Positions 24,473 to 32,843 are shown, numbered from the stretch's first letter. The stretch: DNA of 36,499 bases from Chitinophagaceae bacterium (GCA_947381435.1 CANCVE010000037.1:1-36499), one strand, 5' to 3'. Notes: generated by a model not told the origin, from the letters alone. Numbers and translations: made by a program.

Positions 24473-25367
24473 TTGCTCCTATCATCCCACACACTGCCTT
24501 CACCAACATTAATCCATCAATAACCGCAAGGTAATAGAGAATATGTTTCCTTTTGTATAAAGAATTTGCAACACTCATCATCAATACAAAAGGAATGGTA
24601 TTCATTACAACCCTAAGCAAAGAAAAATGTTGCGAAAACGCATACACTAAAAATGTTCCCAAACCTACAGTAGATATTGGAAGTAGTATTGAATAAATGG
24701 TTCTACGCAACCCAATCCTCACCACAAACGTCTTTAATTGTCGATTATGGTCTTCCGCATAATCCTTTATATCAAACATAATACATAATACAGTTATAAA
24801 CATGAAATTTTTGATGAATAACAATATTTTAAACAAACTGAAGTGATATTCCTTTCCTGCTGCCAAAGTAGAAAATACGACAGGATAAACCGATACAGCT
24901 CCAGCCCATACAAATCCTATTACAAACGGCTTTAACCAGCCAGTATCTCGCAGGTTATATTTTTGCAAAGCATGTGATTGAAACCCATAATATAGAAGTG
25001 CAACAAACGGAAATAGGAAGAATATTGACCAATAATAAAGTGGAATAGTAAAAAGATACGACCTTTGCTCAGCAATAAAAAAAACTAGTGCTACAGCAGA
25101 TAACAACCAAAGAATTTTTTGTGAAGCCTTTACCAACCGTTGATTATTATAGTACCAAACCTCTCTTGCATTATTTACATCAGGCTTTCCCTTATCTGTA
25201 TATGCATAAGTGTAATAAACCACCGTTGCCGAAAAAACTATCAGATAATATGCTAATGAATTTAATCTAGAACCCAATTGCACAGAAGACTCTATCGACA
25301 AAGCAACGGCACAAATGCCATAAAAGTAATTGCCAAAAAAGAAGGAACGAAAGAGGCGATATAACAA
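24468..25367 (-). CDS. UbiA-like membrane prenyltransferase-family protein
   Basis: 299 residues, about eight or nine membrane helices. The second Asp-rich motif of UbiA enzymes is visible as FDIKDYAEDHNRQLKTF (D199, D202, D206), usually followed by a Gly-containing helix as here (VVRIGLRRT). The first motif (NDxxDxxxD) is not recognisable. At its place is TDKGKPDVNNAREVWYYNN (about 57-75), which keeps two Asp but with different spacing. Transfer of a polyprenyl group to an aromatic or other acceptor is therefore uncertain. It follows the small lipoprotein by 11 bases, so the two are probably co-transcribed. Confidence 0.65.
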   Translation of the reverse strand: MLYRLFRSFFFGNYFYGICAVALSIESSVQLGSRLNSLAYYLIVFSATVVYYTYAYTDKGKPDVNNAREVWYYNNQRLVKASQKILWLLSAVALVFFIAEQRSYLFTIPLYYWSIFFLFPFVALLYYGFQSHALQKYNLRDTGWLKPFVIGFVWAGAVSVYPVVFSTLAAGKEYHFSLFKILLFIKNFMFITVLCIMFDIKDYAEDHNRQLKTFVVRIGLRRTIYSILLPISTVGLGTFLVYAFSQHFSLLRVVMNTIPFVLMMSVANSLYKRKHILYYLAVIDGLMLVKAVCGMIGAI

Positions 25368-25378
25368 GCTAAAGATTA

Positions 25379-25834
25379 TTATTTTACAAAAGTAATCTTA
25401 CCAGATTTAATGGTATCACTAAAATGTCCCTCTTTATCTCCCAAACAAAATTTAAATATAGAGGTGTCAGCCCGAACGTTACAAGTGCCGTTAGATATGT
25501 TTACCGCCCCTGTTATGGTGGTATTGAAAGCAAATGAAACGGTAATTTGACCAGTTTGGTTATTAACCTGCGTAAAACTAGGTACTTTATAGTTGTAGTT
25601 ATTTACATAGGTAGTACTATCGCACATCAGGGAGGTTCTTTTGATATATAATGTGTCTAGCGTACCAGATTTCTGAGTAAAATCAAAAGTAAATGTTAGA
25701 GCCTGACCACTCACAATTCTTGTTGCATTAACATTTTTAAAAATCAGTTGTGGGCGTGTGGTAAACTTATCTTTATTGCAAGAGTTTGCAATTATGACCG
25801 TTATCAGTAGCAGGAACCCTATTTTTGCCTTCAT
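25379..25834 (-). CDS. Small lipoprotein of unknown function
   Basis: 151 residues with a lipobox, IANSC, so Cys at about 19. The mature part is all-beta in appearance, with alternating hydrophobic residues (LTFTFDFTQKSG, then QITVSFAFNT). It contains three Cys in the mature chain that may form disulfides. No family recognised. The start is 48 bases from the divergent LuxE-like gene and the stop is 11 bases before the UbiA-like gene. Confidence 0.65.
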   Translation of the reverse strand: MKAKIGFLLLITVIIANSCNKDKFTTRPQLIFKNVNATRIVSGQALTFTFDFTQKSGTLDTLYIKRTSLMCDSTTYVNNYNYKVPSFTQVNNQTGQITVSFAFNTTITGAVNISNGTCNVRADTSIFKFCLGDKEGHFSDTIKSGKITFVK

Positions 25835-25882
25835 AATTAAATAATTGCTTCAAATTTACTCATAATACCCCAACAAATACTT

Positions 25883-26899
25883 GTGACCGATACCATCATT
25901 AACAATATTTTTTCAGTAACACCGCAAAGCTTCCATTCAGTGGCGGAAACGATTTATCGTTTTCAACTAGAGAACAATGTTGTTTTTAGAGAATGGCATT
26001 CAATGTTTAATGATAAACGATTAATGATTAATGAAAAAAATTCTCCATCAATCACTAACAACTCATCACTAACCCCTAACCACTATTTCCTTCCCATTTC
26101 CTTCTTTAAAACCAATAAAATTGTCAGCACAGAGTTCAATCCCGAAGCTATTTTTGAAAGCAGCGGAACATCGCAGACTATCAACAGTCAGCATTTGGTA
26201 AAAGATCTGTCCATTTATCATAAAAGCTTCTTCGAAGCCTTTAAATTATTCTATGGCGATATAAAAGAATGGTGCATCATCGGTTTGCTCCCCTCCTATT
26301 TGGAAAGGAATAATTCTTCGTTGACCATGATGGCGGATGAATTGATTAAGGCATCGAACCACCCCGACAGCGGATTTTATTTATACGACTTTGATAAACT
26401 GGAAAAAGTATTACTAAAACAAGAGGTTGCACAGCAGAAGACCTTGCTTTTGGGGGTAACATTTGCCCTATTAGACTTTGCAGAGCAACACACACTGAAA
26501 CTAAACTACACCACAATTATGGAGACCGGCGGCATGAAAGGAAGGCGTAAAGAGCTTACCCGTGCCGAAGTTCATGCCATTATATGCAAGGGATTTGGGG
26601 TAACTAAGGTTCACTCCGAATATGGTATGACCGAGCTATTGAGCCAAGCATATTCCTTAGGTTATGGACGGTTTATTTGCCCCCCATGGATGAAAGTTTT
26701 AGTGCGCGACGAAGATGATCCGCTTACCATCCGAGAAACAGGAAGGGGTGTTTTGAACGTGATAGACCTTGCCAACCTATACAGTTGTTCGTTTATAGCA
26801 ACCGACGATGTGGGTATTATTTACGAAGATGGCAGCTTTGAAGTGTGGGGACGATTGGATAATAGCGACATCCGCGGATGCAGTTTATTAGTGGTATAA
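25883..26899 (+). CDS. LuxE-like acyl-protein synthetase/ligase
   Basis: 338 residues from a GTG at 25883; no nearby ATG precedes the domain. It resembles the LuxE/ANL adenylate-forming fold: an ATP loop FESSGTSQT (91-99), the family motif SEYGMTE (about 245-251) and DDVGIIYEDGSFEVWGR near the end. LuxE activates a fatty acid for transfer to LuxC; neither luxC, luxD nor luciferase genes are here, so the acyl donor or acceptor is something else, perhaps a carrier protein. Residues ~43-67 are encoded by 7-bp repeats (26009-26087), an apparent in-frame insert between the N-terminal 42 residues and the core. Confidence 0.78.
   Translation: MTDTIINNIFSVTPQSFHSVAETIYRFQLENNVVFREWHSMFNDKRLMINEKNSPSITNNSSLTPNHYFLPISFFKTNKIVSTEFNPEAIFESSGTSQTINSQHLVKDLSIYHKSFFEAFKLFYGDIKEWCIIGLLPSYLERNNSSLTMMADELIKASNHPDSGFYLYDFDKLEKVLLKQEVAQQKTLLLGVTFALLDFAEQHTLKLNYTTIMETGGMKGRRKELTRAEVHAIICKGFGVTKVHSEYGMTELLSQAYSLGYGRFICPPWMKVLVRDEDDPLTIRETGRGVLNVIDLANLYSCSFIATDDVGIIYEDGSFEVWGRLDNSDIRGCSLLVV
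26009..26087 (+). repeat. 7-bp repeats inside the LuxE-like gene
   Basis: Left heptamers AATGATA, AACGATT, AATGATT and AATGAAA (26009-26036) are followed by a 16-base centre, then CACTAAC, AACTCAT, CACTAAC, CCCTAAC and CACTATT (26053-26087). Left and right arms are partly complementary. The frame is kept and yields a polar Asn/Ser-rich insert. Confidence 0.7.
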
Positions 26900-26906
26900 A
26901 CATGGC

Positions 26907-26924
26907 GTTTATGGCTTGATAAAC
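26907..26924 (+). terminator. Weak hairpin after the LuxE-like gene
   Basis: GTTTAT (26907-26912), six-base loop, ATAAAC (26919-26924), eight bases after the stop. No T-run follows, so this is a weak candidate. Confidence 0.3.
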
Positions 26925-26965
26925 ACGTAAAAAAGCAGTCTGATGACGATTCAGGCTTTAAAAAA

Positions 26966-27170
26966 ACCTTTTATACATTAAATTTCAGCGCGATAGGTAA
27001 AAAGGTTTCATTTATGCCTAAAATTTCAATGCGATGGCTAAAAAGATATATTTTATGCATAAAATTTCAGCGCGATGGCATAAAAGGTATCTTTTATACA
27101 CGAAATTTCAGCAGCATAGGCAAAAAGAAACCTTTTAAGCATAAAATTTCAGCGCGATAGGTAAAAAGGT
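26966..27170. repeat. Five-copy 41-bp tandem array (array 2)
   Basis: Units at 26966, 27007, 27048, 27089 and 27130, each exactly 41 bp. The unit begins ACCTTTT and ends AAAAGGT, forming inverted arms around the conserved core AAATTTCAGCGCGAT. Several copies keep complementary arms despite base changes: copy 1 has TAC/GTA and copy 3 TTTTATGC/GCATAAAA. Copy 2 is the most diverged in its arms. It lies in the 26900-27364 gap; the rest of that gap shows only the hairpin at 26907 and a -7 box at 27322. Confidence 0.93.
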
Positions 27171-27321
27171 TTTTATAAAGGGATGATTACTGTTGTACAA
27201 AGAAGAATCTAATTTTTAGAACTTCATTTTCGGTAACGATTGCAAAATATTTTCTTGTAAATAAGCATTCTTTTTCTCCCTATTTCCTAAGTAAAATGGA
27301 TGCCCTATCCTACCACAAACC

Positions 27322-27329
27322 TATATTTG
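27322..27329 (+). promoter_or_regulatory. Candidate -7 box of the PL6 gene
   Basis: TATATTTG, exact match to TAnnTTTG, 35 bases before the ATG at 27365. It supports that start over the ATG at 27296, which would lie upstream of the transcript. No good -33 TTTG is seen. Confidence 0.35.
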
Positions 27330-27364
27330 TAGCTCTTGATTTATTCAGAAAAAACGATGCTATA

Positions 27365-29620
27365 ATGAAAAAGTTACTTTTTAGTTCTCTCTTATTAATT
27401 ATTCTAAATCAAACATTTGCAAATAAGATATTGGTTGAAAATTTGGAGAAGCTTTCCAAAGCAAATGCAGCTGCACAACCTGGTGATACCATCGTGCTAA
27501 AGAATGGTAACTGGAGCAATTGTATACTGAAACTTACCTGCAATGGAACGGAAAAACAACCCATAGTTTTTAAGGCCGAAAAAGCCGGAGAGGTATTGAT
27601 AACGGGCGAAAGCAGCCTGCGGATTAGTGGCAGTTATTTGGTGGTTGATGGACTTAATTTTACCAATGGCTACGCCCCCGATGGTAGTGTGTGGGAATTT
27701 AGGGCAGGAAAAGAAGTGGGCAATAATTGCCGGATTACTAACTGCGCCATCAACAGTTTCAATGCACCAAAGAGGTTAAAAGAAAACTATTGGGTGTCTT
27801 TTTATGGTAAACACAACCGGATAGACCACTGTACTTTCTTCAACAAAACAAATATTGGTGTTTTGATAGGTGTAATCCTAGACGACGAAAGAAGCCGCCA
27901 AAATTTTCACAGTATTGATAGTAATTATTTTGCAATGAGGATTCCATTGGCATCCAATGCTGGTGAGATTATAAGGGTTGGTGTATCGCAACATTGCACG
28001 TTCTATAGTAATACAATCATCCGGAATAACCTTTTTGAAAGATGCAATGGTGAAGTGGAAATCATCAGCATAAAATCTTGTGGAAACTTTATTAAAAACA
28101 ATGTTTTCAGGGAATGTCAGGGTGGTTTATCGTTAAGACACGGCAATAACAACACCGTAGAAGGCAATATTTTTCTGGGTAATAACAAAGAAGGCACTGG
28201 CGGCGCAAGAATTATAAACGAGGGAAACTGGGTGGTAAATAACCTGTTCTACAATTGCCGAGGGGTAAATTTTCGCTCTCCTTTAGCCATTATGAATGGC
28301 GTTCCCAACTCTCCCGCCTTCCGTTATCTGCCTGTTCGGGATGCGGTTGTTGCCAATAATACATTTATAAATTGTACACCATTTAGCCTGTGCGAAGGCA
28401 GCGATAAGGAGCGTAGCAAACCGCCGGTGAACGTTTATATCTTTAAAAACGTGTTTGCAAACAATAGGGATTCGATATTATATTATGTTTTTGACAAAAC
28501 CGACAGCATCTATTTGGCAAATAACCTGGTTAGTAATACCATACAACAATCGCTGATGTATGGCTTTGAGAAGAAGGCAATTAGTCTCAATTTGTTGGAA
28601 AACGCTCCTCTCCTAGTCAGTAATCCAAAGAATATTTTACCAGATAGTATTTTAAAGCAAGCCTCATATCGATTGCCTGGTGGATTTCCTAAAACAGCGG
28701 GTTTTACTGGTTGGAATACCTTTAAAAAAGCATTGGCAAACCCTTATTTGGGCATGGGAAACAAATGGCAATCAAGAGAATCTTTAACATCCAAAAGAGA
28801 AATGCCTACCAAAACAATAACCAATTGTGCCACCGCCGATGAGGTTTATAAGGCTTTGGCAGCAGGAAAATACAACGTTTCGATAATATTGACTGGAAAG
28901 ACATACCATTTTTCAACACCCATCATTGCGCCAGCTATTTTTTCTATTTCTCAAAGCAATAAGCAGCCTATTAGCATTAGTTCTAGCAATAACATGGCTG
29001 CGGTATTCATAGTGCAGGGTGGTTCGTCTGCTTTTTTTAGAGGATTGACTATTGACTTGACAAAAAGCAAAGCCACCAGTTTTATTAGTTTAGATACTAG
29101 TGGAAGTAGCAGCCATCAGAATGTTGTGATAAATAATTGCAGCATAAATAATCTTTCTACTACAAACTTCTTTACAGCACCAAAATATAGTGTTGCTGAT
29201 AGTATTGTGGTGGGCAATTGCTCGTTTACCAACAATAATTGTAACCTTTTTGCCTTGCAAAACGAGTTGGATAACATCGGTTATTACAATGTGGAAAGAA
29301 TGAAAGTGACTGGCTGCACCTTCGAAAATAACAATGGATTTATCCTGAATTTATACCGTGGTGGCCACGATGAAAGCACTATGGGACCTAATTTATCGTT
29401 CATTAACAACAAAATCCTTAATTGTAATGGAGATAATGAATTGCTGAGAATTTATGGTGTTCAAATTTCAACCATCAAAAACAATTCGTTCACTAACTGC
29501 AATACCGGGAAAGTTTTGATTAGTTATACCGATATAGTTAGGGCAGCACACTTATTAGAAGGCAATAAGATAGCAAATTGTGGTGTGATAAAGACAAACG
29601 AATTTGTATCGGAGCGATAA
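27365..29620 (+). CDS. PL6-family polysaccharide lyase (alginate lyase/chondroitinase-B-like)
   Basis: 751 residues from ATG 27365, which starts a clear signal peptide (MKKLLFSSLLLIILNQTFA). The first ~420 residues are a right-handed parallel beta-helix. The catalytic pair of PL6 is visible as K237 in IISIKSCGN and R258 in LSLRHGN, 21 residues apart, the same spacing as in characterised PL6 enzymes. A second beta-helix-like domain (about 480-751, Asn-rich) follows, as in two-domain alginate lyases. It would cleave alginate, or another uronate polymer, by beta-elimination outside the cell or in the periplasm. It converges with the alginate-lyase-family gene across a palindromic repeat. Confidence 0.88.
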   Translation: MKKLLFSSLLLIILNQTFANKILVENLEKLSKANAAAQPGDTIVLKNGNWSNCILKLTCNGTEKQPIVFKAEKAGEVLITGESSLRISGSYLVVDGLNFTNGYAPDGSVWEFRAGKEVGNNCRITNCAINSFNAPKRLKENYWVSFYGKHNRIDHCTFFNKTNIGVLIGVILDDERSRQNFHSIDSNYFAMRIPLASNAGEIIRVGVSQHCTFYSNTIIRNNLFERCNGEVEIISIKSCGNFIKNNVFRECQGGLSLRHGNNNTVEGNIFLGNNKEGTGGARIINEGNWVVNNLFYNCRGVNFRSPLAIMNGVPNSPAFRYLPVRDAVVANNTFINCTPFSLCEGSDKERSKPPVNVYIFKNVFANNRDSILYYVFDKTDSIYLANNLVSNTIQQSLMYGFEKKAISLNLLENAPLLVSNPKNILPDSILKQASYRLPGGFPKTAGFTGWNTFKKALANPYLGMGNKWQSRESLTSKREMPTKTITNCATADEVYKALAAGKYNVSIILTGKTYHFSTPIIAPAIFSISQSNKQPISISSSNNMAAVFIVQGGSSAFFRGLTIDLTKSKATSFISLDTSGSSSHQNVVINNCSINNLSTTNFFTAPKYSVADSIVVGNCSFTNNNCNLFALQNELDNIGYYNVERMKVTGCTFENNNGFILNLYRGGHDESTMGPNLSFINNKILNCNGDNELLRIYGVQISTIKNNSFTNCNTGKVLISYTDIVRAAHLLEGNKIANCGVIKTNEFVSER

Positions 29621-29633
29621 AGCCAAGAAATCT

Positions 29634-29754
29634 AACCACAATGAACACAAAGGTTTCACAATGAACACTAGGATTTAAAATAATACTCAATTAGAAAATA
29701 TTATCCTTAATCCTAGTGTTCTTTGTGTTTCTTTTCCTAGTGTACTTTGTGGTT
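29634..29754. repeat. Palindromic repeat, copy D1, between convergent lyases
   Basis: Left arm starts AACCACAATGAACAC (29634) and reaches AACACTAGGATT (29676). Right arm (29708-29754) contains AATCCTAGTGTTC and ends TTTGTGGTT. The arms are near-perfect inverted copies with small gaps, so a 40-base stem with a ~32-base loop is possible. It may act as a bidirectional terminator for the genes ending at 29620 and 29772. Confidence 0.85.
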
Positions 29755-29771
29755 AATCTTTAGAAACTATC

Positions 29772-30968
29772 CTATTTACCGTAGTAAATTTCTGCGATAG
29801 TATTACCCTTTTCGTCTTTCAATTTCTCTAAGGCAGTTGCGTAAACAGCATCCTTATAGTGCTTCGTAGCCTGCAACATCAATAAATAGAAGTCGCTTTT
29901 CTTGTATTCGTGTATTTGTTGGTAAGTCCAAGGCTTTTCTCCCATCGCAAACGGCAATAACCAATCAATTGCCTTCTTAATGCTTTTTCCATCAGTGGTT
30001 TCATAATTCCAAATGTCTACACCAACATTATCAGCCAAATTAGCCGTAGTAAACCAAGCCTGCAAAGAAAAAGTACTGTAAGAAAGGGCGGCAGTACGCT
30101 CAAGTTCAAGCGGTTGTCTACCATCCAATTCTAACTGAACCGGAATGCGTGCAAGTGTAGTTTTAAGGTACTCCTTCACATAATCTTTCTGGTCTAGAAA
30201 TAAACCTATCGCCAACATCTGCGTATCGAACCAAATACCATGATTGTTCTTCGCATTGCGTTCATCATGCCCATTCTTACTATTTTTCATCCAATCAAAA
30301 TATTGTGTGAACCAAGCCTTCAATTGTTCTGCGTCTGCCTTCGTCCATGCTTTGCTTCCATCAAGCAACCCAACTGTACTAGCTACATCAGCAAAAGAAC
30401 GCGTATCCAGAATACCCGTACCTCTGCCATCGTTTACGCCCTTTACATATTGTGCATAGTTCATGTTAGGGTTCATTTTGGTAGCTTCATCCAAGAAAAA
30501 TACCTTCAAAAACTCCGCAGCTTTCTCTGCATAAGCTTCATCGTGTGTAAAATAATAGGCAAGGGACAATAAACTAACGGCTTTTTGCAGGTTATCTACA
30601 GCTTTATGATCGGATATATCCCGAATCTCAGGGTTACGTTCACCATCCTTCCTTATGTATGGCGCACCGGCAGGTTTTGATGGATCAGGCCAATAATAAG
30701 TAGCCATACTCATGTAATCGTGCTTACTCCCACTAGGTGGAGTTTGAGATTTATCCATCACAGAAGGGGTTTTCTCTTCCATTTGTTTATTAGCATCCTT
30801 CATTAGCTTATTCAATAATGCTTTCGATGCAGCATCACCAGACTTAATCTTGGTTTTCAACTCCTCCAAACGAGCTACTTTCACCAGAAACACTGTAGGT
30901 TTCTGCGCAATTGCACAATTAAATAATACGATGAGGAAGATGGCAATAACAATTGACTTTGTATTCAT
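29772..30968 (-). CDS. Alginate-lyase-family protein (PF05426; PL5 or PL38 type)
   Basis: 398 residues with a signal peptide (about 1-21, ending CAIAQ). An (alpha/alpha) helical fold is expected. Family patterns are YYWPDPSKP...PYIRKDGERNPE (about 91-114), KNNHGIWFDTQ (N241-N242-H243) and ELERTAALSYS (R291, Y297). These give the Asn, His, Arg, Tyr set used in PL5 catalysis. It would depolymerise alginate or a related polyuronate in the periplasm. Together with the convergent PL6 gene it suggests uronate polymer use. No SusC/SusD pair, KdgF or uronate pathway genes accompany them. Confidence 0.82.
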   Translation of the reverse strand: MNTKSIVIAIFLIVLFNCAIAQKPTVFLVKVARLEELKTKIKSGDAASKALLNKLMKDANKQMEEKTPSVMDKSQTPPSGSKHDYMSMATYYWPDPSKPAGAPYIRKDGERNPEIRDISDHKAVDNLQKAVSLLSLAYYFTHDEAYAEKAAEFLKVFFLDEATKMNPNMNYAQYVKGVNDGRGTGILDTRSFADVASTVGLLDGSKAWTKADAEQLKAWFTQYFDWMKNSKNGHDERNAKNNHGIWFDTQMLAIGLFLDQKDYVKEYLKTTLARIPVQLELDGRQPLELERTAALSYSTFSLQAWFTTANLADNVGVDIWNYETTDGKSIKKAIDWLLPFAMGEKPWTYQQIHEYKKSDFYLLMLQATKHYKDAVYATALEKLKDEKGNTIAEIYYGK

Positions 30969-31060
30969 TTTTGTTGTTTTAAAGATAGATTTATTGTTTA
31001 ATATCTAATTGAAGACTTAACAAATATCAATAAGTTTACAGTAACTTTTACTGGGGATGA

Positions 31061-31231
31061 TGGCAAAATGAGGTAGATGCGTTTGTCAAACAGGATAGGG
31101 ATAAGACTAGGTATGATAGGATGAATTTGCAACCGTTGCCGGTTTCGTTACCGAATAACTTGAAAGAATTTTGTTGGGAGATTAAAGAATTTGTTAAAAG
31201 AAATAAATTGGAGAAAAATGACTTAATATAA
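31061..31231 (+). pseudogene. Possible gene remnant with coding-like sequence
   Basis: A + strand frame of 56 codons between stops (preceding TGA 31058, final TAA 31229) reads like protein: WQNEVDAFVKQDRDKTRYD, then NLQPLPVSLPNNLKEF and EIKEFVKRNKLEK. It has no in-frame start except an internal ATG (31112) leaving 36 residues. The amino-acid pattern (amphipathic, charged, balanced) is unlike the surrounding AT-rich DNA. It may be the 3' end of a decayed gene. The opposite-strand frame here is much less protein-like. The family is not recognised. Confidence 0.35.
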
Positions 31232-31314
31232 GCGAAACAAAGGGGCAACAAATATGGAAATTAATCAAAAGGAAGACGGAGTTTTCCCAAAGATCACAAT
31301 GGTTTTATATTACT

Positions 31315-31355
31315 CCTTGTGTTCCTTGTGCTTTTCCCTTAGTGTTCTTTGTGGT
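31315..31355. repeat. Palindromic repeat, copy D2, mostly one arm
   Basis: CCTTGTGTTCC...CTTAGTGTTCTTTGTGGT matches the right arm of D1 (29708-29754) and D3. The left arm is degraded, with only ATCACAATGG around 31294 remaining. It lies just past the end of the DUF1566 lipoprotein gene. Confidence 0.6.
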
Positions 31356-31365
31356 AAAGAAATCA

Positions 31366-32235
31366 CTAAAACGCCCGAACAGCTCGAACATTTAGTGGGA
31401 AATATTGCCTAAAATAATACTGATAGCCATTGGTAAAGTACTGCGCCCATGCATAATAACGTCCTTGCACATCCACGTATTCACTACTGCTCCAATAGGT
31501 AGCAGCCGACCAAGTACCCAAACCTTTGGCATATAAATTTTGGCGCATCAAGTTCAATTCATCTTTTGATGGCAAAAACCAATCGGTGTATCCTCCACCT
31601 ATATAATTTTTACACTTCCATGCCGCACTTGCGCTGTCTTTATAGTAATGCGCTACAATTTTTGCCGTATTTGATGCCCCAGTTCCTATAGCAGTACCAC
31701 TTGCAACCAAGGTATCATTACTACCAATATGCCGAGTAATACTATCACCAATATCTGTAGTATCAGCAACTAAACCATGATTTCCAGTAGAATCAATGTA
31801 AAATATCAATCCTCCAGCATAAAACTGCCCAAGACTGTAGGGAGAAATGGCGGGCGTACGAAAACTGATTTGTTTGCCGTAAACAGTCCCATTACGGTTA
31901 CTAGCATATCCACGGAAATAGTACACAGTAGCGGGCAGCAACCCATTTATTAAAAATTTAAAAGTGCCGGCCTTGTTAGGGCTTATTTCATGTTGACTAG
32001 AATCGAAAGTTGGGTTTGGCGCTGTTCCCCAGCATAAACCTTTATTAATTATTGGTGATGCAATGCTATCGTCATTAAAGACTGTAACTGAGAAGGCAGC
32101 ACTAACAGTAGATGAACTATCAAGTGTATTATTGACAACAAGGGATGATTTTATAGCATCAAACTTAGAACAAGCATTAAATATGAATAGACACATTAAC
32201 AAAAATCCTGAAATCAAATTCGTTCTCCTAGTCAT
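31366..32235 (-). CDS. DUF1566 (Lcl C-terminal-like) lipoprotein
   Basis: 289 residues with a lipobox, IFNAC, Cys at about 22. The N-terminal half (about 40-130) resembles a fibronectin type III-like domain: GLCWGTAPNPTFDSS then FLINGLLPATVYYFRGYASN, a pattern of Bacteroidota surface proteins. The C-terminal half (about 140-289) has the DUF1566/Lcl features GGYTDWFLPSKDELNLM, YWSSSEY and NVRAVRAF. A cell-surface role is likely, exact function unknown. No operon partner. Confidence 0.82.
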   Translation of the reverse strand: MTRRTNLISGFLLMCLFIFNACSKFDAIKSSLVVNNTLDSSSTVSAAFSVTVFNDDSIASPIINKGLCWGTAPNPTFDSSQHEISPNKAGTFKFLINGLLPATVYYFRGYASNRNGTVYGKQISFRTPAISPYSLGQFYAGGLIFYIDSTGNHGLVADTTDIGDSITRHIGSNDTLVASGTAIGTGASNTAKIVAHYYKDSASAAWKCKNYIGGGYTDWFLPSKDELNLMRQNLYAKGLGTWSAATYWSSSEYVDVQGRYYAWAQYFTNGYQYYFRQYFPLNVRAVRAF

Positions 32236-32787
32236 ATTTATATTGTATTATGCAATTATAATTTTTACATTAAAGGGTAATGCTTACTTATTAATTTGTA
32301 AAATCCTAGCAAAAATAAGAGACTTAGCTCGATTCAAGTTTGAAAAGGAATGATAAGCTTAGAGAATACTGTAATGAAGATAATTTTCCCTTTATTTTCA
32401 ATTAAAATATTGTAAACTGATAACAATTAAATTGAAAAATAAATAAAATCTTTATTATTCTGTTGCCAAGATTTTTTCTTTGCACCGTTCACAATTTAAC
32501 TGGATTTATAACCAAATAAATGATTACAACGGTGAGAACTAAGCAATTTTATTGCAAGTACAAAAAAATAATGAGCCATTGAAAGAGTACTTACAATAAA
32601 AGTTAAGAACCATTCCCTGAATAAATAAACATGTTCATATACACTTAGAAGACATATTATTTAAGATTGAATAACTAAAACCAATTATTTATACATAGAA
32701 AATCTGTGTGATTGGCTAAAAACATTTAAATTATGTTTATCAAGTCAAACCCTATAACACATATTCTAAAAACCTTTTCCCCACCCA
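32236..32787. other. Long AT-rich intergenic region upstream of tex
   Basis: About 550 bases with no convincing open frame, RNA gene or strong hairpin; the reverse-strand lipoprotein promoter must lie in its left part. Very AT-rich. Nothing further recognised before the tex promoter candidate at 32788. Confidence 0.6.
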
Positions 32788-32818
32788 TTGTTCTTTAGTC
32801 AGCATCCCTTTACATTCG
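32788..32818 (+). promoter_or_regulatory. Candidate tex promoter
   Basis: TTG (32788-32790), 20 bases, TACATTCG (32811-32818): correct Bacteroidota spacing and one mismatch in the -7 box, followed by CCG as at the atp candidate. Transcription would start near 32825, leaving a leader of about 150 bases that contains repeat D3. Confidence 0.5.
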
Positions 32819-32843
32819 CCGCCCGATTATTAATACAGGTTTT

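Noticed and set aside
25883-26899. Part of a bioluminescence operon
   Set aside because: No luciferase, reductase or thioesterase genes are nearby; LuxE-like proteins occur widely outside lux operons.
27296-27364. Upstream ATG for the PL6 lyase
   Set aside because: It would bury the signal peptide behind 23 residues and start upstream of a TAnnTTTG box.
31048-31251. Reverse-strand frame of 67 residues
   Set aside because: It lies opposite a much more protein-like + strand frame; Cys/Ser/Leu-rich composition suggests an antisense shadow.
31254-31415. + strand frame of about 54 residues starting MEINQKEDG
   Set aside because: It runs through repeat D2 and into the lipoprotein gene on the other strand; the middle is Cys/Ser/Leu low-complexity sequence from the repeat.
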